From: Coriobacteriales bacterium | Lineage (GTDB): Bacteria > Actinomycetota > Coriobacteriia > Coriobacteriales > UBA8131 | DNA length: 6,818 nucleotides | Assembly (NCBI GenBank): GCA_031256575.1 | Contig: JAIRQI010000149.1 | Coordinates: 1 to 6,818, forward strand | Direction of reading: 5' to 3' | In this document: positions 1-4,949 of the stretch, one piece after another | How positions within the stretch are numbered: position 1 is the stretch's first letter | Layout: each line of letters opens with the position of its first letter | The notes under the pieces: generated by a model | Told to the model about the DNA's origin: nothing | What the model saw: the letters and a program-made list of their open reading frames with translations, nothing else | The model's database searches: none | Position numbers and translations under genes: made by a program

Positions 1-1713
1 CAGCAGTTCTCCACCGGTAACTTCTAAGGATTGCAGCTTGATGTCTTCAATCTCCTGGGAAGTCAGGGGAATCAGCTCGACCGAGACCCTGTAGGTGTCT
101 TCAGCGATGAAGCCTCCCACCTCCTGGAAGGTGGCGTCGGTGCAGACCTCGATTTTGACACTGGTAGTGTTGCTGTCTATAGCAATCGGGCAATTGCCGA
201 AGTCCTGACCGGTGAACACCACGCTGCCGTTGACACTGATACGCAGCCAGGAGCTAGCCAGCGACGGTGTAGCCTTAGAGATACCGGTGCTGGTAATCTC
301 GGACAGGTAGAAGGCCCGGTAATCCTTAGTAGCAGCGGCGAAACTGCGGGTACCCAGCTCGCTGGCACTGGAACCGGCTTTCCAGAGCGTCCCACTCTCG
401 CGACCGTTAATCGCCGGCTGATTGACAGTGTCCAAGGTCAGGGCGGACAAGGTAGCCACCCGCGGCCTCAGAATGCTGACAGTGTATTCGCTGTAGTTGT
501 AGATATCCTGCTTATCAGTCAGGCGCAGGGTAACAGTATTGATTCCAACATTTGTGGAGAAGACCCCGGCTCCTCCGCTAGTCAGTGGTATCAAGCCGGT
601 AGCCAGGCTGTCGGCTGTCAGGTAGTAGCTGGCCTCGTCGAAGCTAGCGGTCAAGGCCACCGAAGCTGTAGAGGTCGCAGCCGTCGTGACGTTATACGTG
701 AAGGTAGCCGGGTCGAAGCTTAAGCCTTCGGCATTCAAGTTACTGACCGTCAAGCCGCTCAGCAGCGGTTGTTCGATACTGCCGGCTTCTATCACTTTGA
801 CCTTGCAGTAAGCCAGGCCACAAGTCACTTCTTCTCCCCAGATGTAGTTCATGGTCTCGCCGATGGCGGAGATGTGGTAGACCCCGGGGGTGTTGAAAAC
901 CAGGCTGGCATGACCGAGGTTGTCAGTAAAGACACCTGCCGAGCTTAGATAGCCGGTGCTAGGGTCGACCAGCATGATGCTGGCGCCGACTACCGGGTTA
1001 AGCGTTATCGGTACGGTCGGGTTGCCAGGATTTTGCATCAGCACCTCCATCGGGTCATAGCCGATGAGGGTCAGTGTGAATGGCTGGTCTACTGTTGTTG
1101 TAATGCTTTGCTCCACAAAGAAGGAGGCACTGTCGATGCCCCAGTTTTCGTCAGAGGCGTTGGTGAAAACCACCAGGTCACCGTCTTCTAAGGCCCACTC
1201 GTTGATGCCATAACCATCAGAGAAGGTGCCGACTGGTGGCAGGCCATCGACGCTGTAAGTGACGCCATAGGAGCTGAGCCCGAACATCTTAGTCAGGTTG
1301 CTAGATGTGCCGCCAAGATAACTGCCGGGTGTGAAGCCGACACCGTATTGCAGCTCGTGGGCGGCAATCAAAGCGTCCAAGGGTGAGACAGCGTCAGCTG
1401 GTAAGCCATGGTCGACACCGCCGACCATGGTGCCCGGAGCAGCGTTGGAGTAGCCATACTCAAGGGCTTTACCACTAGGCACGCTAATCTCAGTCGGAGT
1501 GAAAATGAACTTATTAGTGTTGTTGTCGACAGCAGCCACAGTTATTGTGACGCTGCCCGTGTCATCGGCAAATGCCGGTTGGATGCTGGCTAATGCTGTC
1601 AGCGGCAACATACCGACCGCCAATAACAGTGCCAGTAGTGTAGTCAGCAGCTTTCTGCTGCGACTGTCGAACCGTGCTTTTTTAGTTGCTCTTTTAGTAC
1701 CACTCTTTCCCAT
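1..1713 (-). CDS. Secreted surface protein, DUF4430-like region plus cadherin-like repeats (3' end outside window)
   Basis: The frame opens at ATG 1713 and runs 571 codons to the window edge without a stop, so the C-terminus is missing. Residues 1-49 form a long Gram-positive-type signal peptide: a basic n-region rich in Lys/Arg to K21, a hydrophobic core LLTTLLALLLAVGMLPL, and an AFA/DD cleavage site after A49. Residues about 52-205 resemble DUF4430 (transcobalamin C-terminal-like): a beta-rich start, an SPLDALIAAHELQYG helix, then YSVDGLPPVG and LEDGDLVVF. Residues about 210-310 look Ig-like. Residues about 318-418 match a cadherin-like beta-sandwich repeat (LSGLTVSN, then LSFDPATFTYNV, ending YTVSI). 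Further repeats probably begin at 422 (LSALTLDT) and 560 (LQSLEVTGGELL). A weak Shine-Dalgarno AAGGG (1721-1725) lies 7 nt before the ATG. The role is probably extracellular or wall-associated binding; the ligand is unknown. It may carry a C-terminal dockerin or S-layer domain like its neighbour, but that part is not visible. Confidence 0.85.
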   Translation of the reverse strand, partial: MGKSGTKRATKKARFDSRSRKLLTTLLALLLAVGMLPLTALASIQPAFADDTGSVTITVAAVDNNTNKFIFTPTEISVPSGKALEYGYSNAAPGTMVGGVDHGLPADAVSPLDALIAAHELQYGVGFTPGSYLGGTSSNLTKMFGLSSYGVTYSVDGLPPVGTFSDGYGINEWALEDGDLVVFTNASDENWGIDSASFFVEQSITTTVDQPFTLTLIGYDPMEVLMQNPGNPTVPITLNPVVGASIMLVDPSTGYLSSAGVFTDNLGHASLVFNTPGVYHISAIGETMNYIWGEEVTCGLAYCKVKVIEAGSIEQPLLSGLTVSNLNAEGLSFDPATFTYNVTTAATSTASVALTASFDEASYYLTADSLATGLIPLTSGGAGVFSTNVGINTVTLRLTDKQDIYNYSEYTVSILRPRVATLSALTLDTVNQPAINGRESGTLWKAGSSASELGTRSFAAATKDYRAFYLSEITSTGISKATPSLASSWLRISVNGSVVFTGQDFGNCPIAIDSNTTSVKIEVCTDATFQEVGGFIAEDTYRVSVELIPLTSQEIEDIKLQSLEVTGGELL

Positions 1714-1754
1714 ACTGCATCCCTTCTCATCGATGCCTGTTCCAATAAATAAAT

Positions 1755-1818
1755 AAGAACTGAGGGCATAACCAAACACTGGCTCCTATCAGGAACCGTC
1801 TGGTTGCCTCCAGTTCTT
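1755..1818 (-). promoter_or_regulatory. Large stem-loop in the 5' leader of the surface-protein gene
   Basis: A 64-nt almost fully paired hairpin. The outer arms 1755-1767 and 1806-1818 pair over 13 positions with one mismatch and one G-U. A middle stem joins 1770-1774 to 1801-1805. A 6-bp inner stem (1781-1786 with 1792-1797, one G-U) closes a 5-nt loop. On the minus strand it is followed by a U-rich, A-interrupted stretch (about 1743-1754) and then the gene start 41 nt downstream. It could be an attenuator, a leader RNA structure or a protein-binding site. It fits no riboswitch class I could recall. Confidence 0.55.
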
Positions 1819-1835
1819 CTGGTCAGCATATGTAA

Positions 1836-1866
1836 TAAGGCTTTGCCATTATTCAGCAAAGCCTTA
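1836..1866 (-). promoter_or_regulatory. Perfect 11-bp hairpin in the leader
   Basis: TAAGGCTTTGC (1836-1846) and GCAAAGCCTTA (1856-1866) are perfect inverted repeats around a 9-nt loop. It lies upstream of the larger leader stem-loop and downstream of the candidate promoter. Neither side has a T-tract, so a simple intrinsic terminator is unlikely. An RNA leader element is my preferred reading. Confidence 0.5.
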
Positions 1867-1881
1867 CGTGCCGCTATTCGT

Positions 1882-1907
1882 TTCCTTTGCCCTGTTATAC
1901 AAAGGAA
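1882..1907. promoter_or_regulatory. Inverted repeat enclosing the candidate -10 (operator candidate)
   Basis: TTCCTTTG (1882-1889) and CAAAGGAA (1900-1907) form a perfect 8-bp inverted repeat with a 10-bp spacer. The candidate -10 hexamer occupies 1894-1899, inside the spacer. That placement is typical of repressor operators, but the binding protein is unknown. Confidence 0.35.
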
Positions 1908-1922
1908 GCTTCAGTGACACAA
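1894..1922 (-). promoter_or_regulatory. Candidate promoter of the surface-protein gene
   Basis: Read on the minus strand, TTGTGT (1917-1922) is followed after 17 bp by TATAAC (1894-1899). The -10 is good (5 of 6) and the -35 is weak (3 of 6). Transcription would start near 1887, giving a leader of roughly 170 nt that contains both hairpins. Confidence 0.4.
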
Positions 1923-1957
1923 GCGCTCTTACCGAACGATAGGTCAAGTGGTTTATC

Positions 1958-2000
1958 TCAGATTTCTTCTATCTCATTCATTGGGCAATAGCAAATCTGA
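1958..2000. repeat. 8-bp inverted repeat with long loop
   Basis: TCAGATTT (1958-1965) is the reverse complement of AAATCTGA (1993-2000), with 27 bp between. It lies upstream of the candidate surface-gene promoter. It could be a distant operator or chance in AT-rich DNA. Confidence 0.25.
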
Positions 2001-2191
2001 TATCCACCACGATTCCCAAATATTAGCATACAGAAGTGCATTGTTTGCGCCAGAATCAGACACTTCGGAGTAAATCTAAATCAAGGATTGTTGCACCTGC
2101 CGCCAGCGGGATAAACGGGCCGATTGTCGAAAAGGTTAATAGGGTTCTGCTCTGTTCTTTTCTGTTCTGTTCCTGCACCGTCTACCCCATA
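2001..2191. other. Intergenic stretch with no recognisable gene
   Basis: No convincing coding sequence or RNA gene is visible. The only feature is a pyrimidine-biased patch on the plus strand at about 2146-2173 with repeated TGTTCT/TGTTCC motifs, running into the GTCCCACC repeats that follow. Confidence 0.5.
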
Positions 2192-2251
2192 TTAGTCCCA
2201 CCTTGTCACCCTGTCACAGTTCCCCTGCCACCGTTTTAGTCCCACCTCGTC
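2192..2251. repeat. Pair of 16-bp direct repeats (TTAGTCCCACC type)
   Basis: TTAGTCCCACCTTGTC (2192-2207) recurs as TTAGTCCCACCTCGTC (2236-2251), 15 of 16 identical and offset by 44 bp. The region between is rich in short CAC/GTC/CCCC words. It starts 25 bp past the end of the toxin gene. GTCCC-rich extragenic repeats of this sort occur in several clostridial genomes. I cannot tell whether this is a REP-type family or a local duplication. Confidence 0.45.
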
Positions 2252-2276
2252 CCCTATTTGGACTTGCAGACACTCG

Positions 2277-2654
2277 CTAGTAGTTGATGATGCAATCGAC
2301 ATACTCGCTATATCTTTGTAAAGCTTCATCATCTGTCAGCAGATAGATTTGCTCGCTTAACGCTTGAGCAAGCAGAATGCGGTCAAACGGGTCGCTGTGC
2401 AATGCTGGCAGCTGAGAAAGGCTCAACACCTGTCGAGCAGTCAAGCTAAGCTCCTGATACCCGTTATGAAGCAGGTTCTGATAGAAAGCCTTCGGGTCAG
2501 TATTCAGCCTTCTACGTTTCAGTTCAATCTCCCAGATACTCACTGTAGAGAAGTAGAGTTCATTGGCAGTGTCTTCTAATAACGCCAGCGCACTGGGAGA
2601 AAGGCTTTTGTTCGCAGCCCAGAGTAGAGCATGTGTGTCAAGAAGGATTCTCAT
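2277..2654 (-). CDS. PIN-domain toxin, VapC-like (Phd/PIN pair)
   Basis: A 125-residue PIN-domain protein, expected to be a Mg-dependent endoribonuclease that is inactive while bound by its antitoxin. The PIN acidic residues are in place: D6 in MRILLDTHALLW, E42 in WEIELK, D91 in SDPFDRILLAQA, and D108/D109 in LLTDDEAL. The DTHALLW opening and DPFDR motif match the COG3744 subgroup that pairs with Phd/YefM antitoxins. The ATG at 2654 is chosen over the ATG at 2666 because GGAG (2661-2664) sits 6 nt before it and overlaps the earlier ATG. With this start the gene overlaps the antitoxin's end by 17 bp, implying translational coupling. The length is normal and no active-site residue is missing, so it is probably functional. 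The RNA target cannot be read from sequence. Confidence 0.93.
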   Translation of the reverse strand: MRILLDTHALLWAANKSLSPSALALLEDTANELYFSTVSIWEIELKRRRLNTDPKAFYQNLLHNGYQELSLTARQVLSLSQLPALHSDPFDRILLAQALSEQIYLLTDDEALQRYSEYVDCIINY

Positions 2655-2892
2655 ATGCTTCTCCATAAAACATCTGGGCTATCTCATCAGCCATCATCGT
2701 GTTGAAGTCTTCCGGGACAATCAGGTCCGGCATGAATCCTGTTCGTCTTGGAGGTTCGCTATTTGCAGAGTAAGGATACACAACCACCTGCGGCTTTCCA
2801 GACTTGGCAATGATGAAGGGGTCACCATTAACCGCTTCTTCAACCAGCGCCGAGAGGTGTGTCTTGGCTTCGTGCATGTTGACTTGTTTCAT
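2638..2892 (-). CDS. Phd/YefM-family antitoxin
   Basis: An 84-residue protein whose N-terminus, MKQVNMHEAKTHLSALVEEA, is the classic Phd/YefM fold entry, followed by GDPFIIAKSGKPQVVVYPY. This half forms the DNA-binding dimer. The C-terminal half (about 50-84, with PDLIVPEDFN and IAQMFYGEA) is the usual extension that wraps and inhibits the PIN toxin. The ATG at 2892 is preferred over the ATG at 2904 because GGAG (2899-2902) lies 6 nt upstream and overlaps the earlier ATG. It is the first gene of the operon and overlaps the toxin by 17 bp. Antitoxins of this family repress their own promoter, alone or with toxin. Palindromic repeats next to the -10 fit that here. Confidence 0.93.
   Translation of the reverse strand: MKQVNMHEAKTHLSALVEEAVNGDPFIIAKSGKPQVVVYPYSANSEPPRRTGFMPDLIVPEDFNTMMADEIAQMFYGEAYENPS
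2661..2664 (-). promoter_or_regulatory. Toxin ribosome binding site (decides start)
   Basis: GGAG is placed 6 nt before ATG 2654 and lies inside the antitoxin coding sequence. It overlaps an alternative in-frame ATG (2666), which therefore is an unlikely start. Confidence 0.7.
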
Positions 2893-2898
2893 ATTGTT

Positions 2899-2902
2899 CT
2901 CC
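2899..2902 (-). promoter_or_regulatory. Antitoxin ribosome binding site (decides start)
   Basis: GGAG is placed 6 nt before ATG 2892 and overlaps an in-frame upstream ATG at 2904. This is the same ATGGAG arrangement as at the toxin start. Confidence 0.7.
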
Positions 2903-2923
2903 ATTCTGCAGCTGCTAGCTTCA

Positions 2924-2933
2924 CTGTTAACAG
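2924..2933. promoter_or_regulatory. 10-bp perfect palindrome in the toxin-antitoxin leader
   Basis: CTGTTAACAG is a perfect palindrome between the predicted transcription start and the antitoxin gene. It may be a secondary operator, or chance. Confidence 0.25.
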
Positions 2934-2975
2934 CTCTATTGCTGGCTGCTCCACAGTTGGCGTATCCAGACTGAA

Positions 2976-3008
2976 CTAAGTCCCTTAGCTAAGTCCCTTA
3001 GCTAAGTC
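2976..3008. promoter_or_regulatory. Tandem 13-bp palindromic repeats, probable antitoxin operator
   Basis: CTAAGTCCCTTAG occurs twice head to tail (2976-2988, 2989-3001), followed by a partial third copy CTAAGTC (3002-3008). Each full unit is itself an inverted repeat with 5-bp arms CTAAG/CTTAG around TCC. The array starts within the -10 of the operon promoter and covers the expected transcription start, so bound antitoxin would block transcription. Confidence 0.65.
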
Positions 3009-3033
3009 TATTATTGCGACCATCCACTGTCAA
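3005..3033 (-). promoter_or_regulatory. Promoter of the toxin-antitoxin operon
   Basis: On the minus strand a perfect -35 TTGACA (3028-3033) is followed after exactly 17 bp by TAGACT (3005-3010), 4 of 6 to the -10 consensus. Transcription would begin near 2998, giving a leader of about 106 nt. The -10 shares 4 bp with the palindromic repeat array. Confidence 0.65.
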
Positions 3034-3061
3034 GGAGCTGCGTCGCATCAAGACATAAGAT

Positions 3062-3072
3062 GGGACGGTCCC
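3062..3072. repeat. GGGAC-G-GTCCC palindrome
   Basis: An 11-bp palindrome (5-bp arms, 1-bp centre) upstream of the toxin-antitoxin promoter. Related GGGAC/GTCCC words occur at 2192-2251 and near 3254. It may be a degenerate extragenic palindromic repeat. Confidence 0.3.
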
Positions 3073-3120
3073 TCTATATCCTATATCGCAATTCTTAATG
3101 CCAGTCTAGAGACTTGGCTG

Positions 3121-3239
3121 GTTTGCAGTACAAAAGTCGAGCAAAGTACGATTTATCACTCCAAGATAGTCGTAAATGGGGAGATAAACAGGAATCCAAC
3201 ACTAAGAATCGTACTTTACTCGACTTTTGGGCTGCAAAC
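3121..3239. repeat. 119-bp palindromic element with 33-bp inverted arms (MITE-like or long hairpin)
   Basis: The left arm 3121-3153 (begins GTTTGCAG, ends GTACGATT) and right arm 3207-3239 (begins AATCGTAC, ends CTGCAAAC) match at 30 of 33 positions as inverted repeats. The 53-bp centre extends the pairing: TATCACTCC (3154-3162) roughly complements GGGGAGATA (about 3178-3186). No open reading frame fits inside. No clean target-site duplication abuts the arms. CTAGA occurs at 3106-3110 and 3239-3243 but is placed asymmetrically. The element begins 28 bp past the stop of the 321-residue gene, so its hairpin could also end or protect that transcript, although no U-tract follows. A non-autonomous mobile element is my first guess. 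Confidence 0.6.
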
Positions 3240-3267
3240 TAGAAATACCCTTGGGGACAGTAAACAG

Positions 3268-4233
3268 CTAGCTCTCAAACCTGAGCATTCTGGTTTTTGC
3301 ACTATTTAGGGCAAGGGTTATCTCGTCTTCGGATAAATCCTCGAAATGTGATAAATCAACAGTGGGCACACTGTCTTTCGTATCTTCTTTAGAGCCTGTC
3401 AAGCCAGCTGTCGAAGGCTCTGCTGGCTGGACCAGCTGTATATTGGCGGCACCTGGGCTAACTCCAGCAACTCCCAATGCGGCAGCAGCAGAAGTGTCTG
3501 AAGCTCCCAACTCATCCTCTGCTACTCCCCTGGAGGCATTGATAGTTGCTTTTAGAGATTGCTGCCCTGCACCCCCGGAAATCATCATGTATAGCTCCCG
3601 AGCTTCAGTGAGCATTTTGATTTTCTCCGTCAATTCATCACTAGTTGGTAGAGCCTTGCCGATTACGGACATGTAAATAGCTAGGAAGTCGTTCAAAGTG
3701 AGCTTGGTGATGTCTACTGCTGACTCGAAGACCACACAAGTCAAGGCAGATTCAGTGTGCTTACGGATGGCTTGAACAGAGACTCCCCTAGCCCAGAAAG
3801 CGAAGTCGTAGCGAACAATCGCCGGAAAGATTGGGGCAACCACGTAGCCGGTCTGAGAGCGGTCTTGACCAGCGCCAACTCCGATAACTGCCGAGAGGAT
3901 TTCATTGGCAACCCCGGCAATGCCATCGACGATGCGTTTAGCACTGGGATCGCCAACCATTTCCATGATTGACGAGGTTACCTTATCCAGTACATCAGTC
4001 GTGGTATTGGCGGTGATGGCTCGATACTCGATTCGTTTCTTAATGATTCTGGTGACTGGGACCGTCAAGGAATCGATGGTCTTACCGGTTGCCAGATCGC
4101 TGATGATTGCCTGCTCGAAAATCGTTGCCCGGCTCTCTGCAAGTTCTAGCAGCAGATTCAGACTCTCCTTGACTAAGGCTTCCTCGCCTGAACTGGCATC
4201 GGCATCTTTGATTACTTGTTGTAGTAAACCCAT
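3268..4233 (-). CDS. Unrecognised 321-residue protein, last gene of protease cassette
   Basis: I do not recognise this family. There is no signal peptide or membrane segment, so it is probably cytoplasmic. Residues 15-115 look largely helical (ALVKESLNLLLELAES; TRIIKKRIEYRAI). A Gly-rich turn (IGVGAGQDRS, 117-126) leads to strands YVVAPIF and AIVRYDFAFWARGV (about 130-151). A mixed region with CVVFESAVDITKL and a helix to about 218 follow. Residues about 219-290 are Gly/Ala/Ser/Thr-rich and likely disordered. The last 30 residues form an acidic motif (DLSHFEDLSEDEITLAL) ending in a basic tail. ATG 4233 is chosen because GGAGG (4239-4243) lies 5 nt before it; an in-frame GTG at 4245 overlaps that site. 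It starts 30 bp after the retropepsin stop, so co-transcription is likely. It could be the protease's substrate or partner, or a self-assembling protein; this is only inference. Confidence 0.85.
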   Translation of the reverse strand: MGLLQQVIKDADASSGEEALVKESLNLLLELAESRATIFEQAIISDLATGKTIDSLTVPVTRIIKKRIEYRAITANTTTDVLDKVTSSIMEMVGDPSAKRIVDGIAGVANEILSAVIGVGAGQDRSQTGYVVAPIFPAIVRYDFAFWARGVSVQAIRKHTESALTCVVFESAVDITKLTLNDFLAIYMSVIGKALPTSDELTEKIKMLTEARELYMMISGGAGQQSLKATINASRGVAEDELGASDTSAAAALGVAGVSPGAANIQLVQPAEPSTAGLTGSKEDTKDSVPTVDLSHFEDLSEDEITLALNSAKTRMLRFES

Positions 4234-4238
4234 TTTAC

Positions 4239-4243
4239 CCTCC
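4239..4243 (-). promoter_or_regulatory. Ribosome binding site of the 321-residue gene (decides start)
   Basis: GGAGG lies 5 nt before ATG 4233 and overlaps an in-frame GTG (4245), excluding that GTG as a likely start. Confidence 0.75.
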
Positions 4244-4263
4244 ACACTTTGTATTCCGTTATT

Positions 4264-4710
4264 TTAGACACTGTAGGAAAAGACTGTCTTGCCCTCGACA
4301 TTAGCAATAGTGAAATCACCTTGGGTGATGACATCCATACCAATTAGCATATCGATGCCAGGAAGATGGGAGCAAGCCACCACTACCCCAGGAAACTCGA
4401 TTTGGCTATCTAGGTAGAGATTGACGATATAGGTGTTGCATTCAATCTGTCCGTCGGCATGGTTGATGTAAATCTTGCCGATGGCAAAGAGGTCCAGCTG
4501 GTCAGCAGTTTCTTCGGATATCACCGAAATCGTTGCACCTGTGTCCCAAAGTGCGATGACCTTGCGGTGTTCAGGAGTGTCAGCCTCGGCATCGCTTGGG
4601 TCATATGCTTCGCAAATGTCCGCTCCGACCAGCAGTGCCTTGGCTAGTTCATCGAAATGGGTGGTGATAGTGTGCGGTTGATAGTCTGCCGGCCCAGCTT
4701 CTATTGACAA
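4264..4710 (-). CDS. Retropepsin-like aspartic protease (clan AA)
   Basis: A 148-residue single-domain protease of the retroviral-pepsin fold. The catalytic signature is ALWDTGATISVIS, with D56-T57-G58-A59. The second hallmark is the hydrophobic-hydrophobic-Gly segment MLIGMDVI (121-128). Strands between carry YINHADGQ (probable flap) and FPGVVVACS. As in other retropepsins, one Asp per chain implies an active homodimer. Residues 1-50 form an N-terminal extension containing an acidic stretch (EAYDPSDAEAD). No signal peptide or transmembrane segment is present. The start is TTG 4710, supported by GGGAG (4718-4722) 7 nt upstream; I found no ATG or GTG before the catalytic motif. It overlaps the upstream small gene by 10 bp and precedes the 321-residue gene by 30 bp. 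The substrate is unknown; operon partners are the obvious candidates. Confidence 0.87.
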   Translation of the reverse strand: MSIEAGPADYQPHTITTHFDELAKALLVGADICEAYDPSDAEADTPEHRKVIALWDTGATISVISEETADQLDLFAIGKIYINHADGQIECNTYIVNLYLDSQIEFPGVVVACSHLPGIDMLIGMDVITQGDFTIANVEGKTVFSYSV

Positions 4711-4949
4711 CTACTGACTCCCTGAAGCGGAATTGTCGCGGTATAGGCATCTTCGCCTTCCAGGCACTTCTGGATGATGAAGCTACCTGGTTTGAAATGC
4801 TTCTTGCCAAACAAAAACGCAGTCAAATAGTCTTCAAAGACACCCGCCACACTGCTGCCATGCAAAATAATCACCTTACCGTAGTGCTCTTTGACGAGCT
4901 GGTCTTGGTGAGCGATAAAAAAACTGAATAGTGTATCGACTTGTGACAC
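4701..4949 (-). CDS. Small DUF5678-like protein, first gene of protease cassette
   Basis: An 82-residue protein with the pattern of DUF5678: FFIAHQDQLVKEHYGKVIILHG (residues 10-31, written with its spaced core LVKEHYGK), then VAGVFEDYLTAFLFGKKHF and KPGSFIIQKCLEG. The family is a small alpha/beta domain of unknown function. I recall it near retropepsin-like proteases in other bacteria, from memory only. GTG 4949 is preferred because GAGG (4955-4958) lies 5 nt upstream. An in-frame ATG at 4985 would add 12 residues but has no visible ribosome binding site. Its stop lies inside the protease start, so the two genes are translationally coupled. There is no signal peptide. It might be a chaperone, inhibitor, adaptor or substrate of the protease; none of these can be shown from sequence. 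Confidence 0.8.
   Translation of the reverse strand: MSQVDTLFSFFIAHQDQLVKEHYGKVIILHGSSVAGVFEDYLTAFLFGKKHFKPGSFIIQKCLEGEDAYTATIPLQGVSSCQ
4718..4722 (-). promoter_or_regulatory. Ribosome binding site supporting the TTG start of the protease
   Basis: GGGAG is placed 7 nt before TTG 4710 and lies within the end of the small upstream gene. It is the main evidence for a TTG start. Confidence 0.6.

Noticed and set aside
31..723. Plus-strand open frame of 230 codons
   Set aside because: It lies entirely opposite the surface-protein gene, whose minus-strand frame has a signal peptide and recognisable repeats. The plus-strand product has no family resemblance and is a shadow.
1861..1900. c-di-GMP-I riboswitch, suggested by CAGGGCAAA on the minus strand
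   Set aside because: The words that should follow (the GAAA-capped stem and the GACGCAAAGCC core) are absent, and the candidate transcription start falls inside the supposed motif.
2036..2239. Plus-strand open frame of 67 codons in the intergenic region
   Set aside because: The product is low-complexity at its end (Cys- and Pro-rich), the frame covers the GTCCCACC repeats, and no ribosome binding site is visible.
2563..2979. Plus-strand open frame of 138 codons across the antitoxin
   Set aside because: It is antisense to both toxin-antitoxin genes and overlaps the operator palindromes. Its translation has no recognisable domain.
2976..3008. Start of a CRISPR array from the tandem 13-bp units
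   Set aside because: The units are directly adjacent with no spacers and far too short. Their position over a promoter favours an operator.
3121..3239. CRISPR array or tRNA as the explanation for the repeated sequence
   Set aside because: There are only two copies, in inverted orientation, with no regular spacers; no cloverleaf can be drawn with tRNA landmarks.
3905..4267. Plus-strand open frame of 120 codons with hydrophobic stretches
   Set aside because: It is the complement of the 321-residue gene, which has the better start signal and operon context.
3268..4949. Domesticated retroelement (gag-pro order)
   Set aside because: No reverse transcriptase, integrase or long terminal repeat is present, and the protease precedes rather than follows the putative structural protein. 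Only the protease fold is shared.
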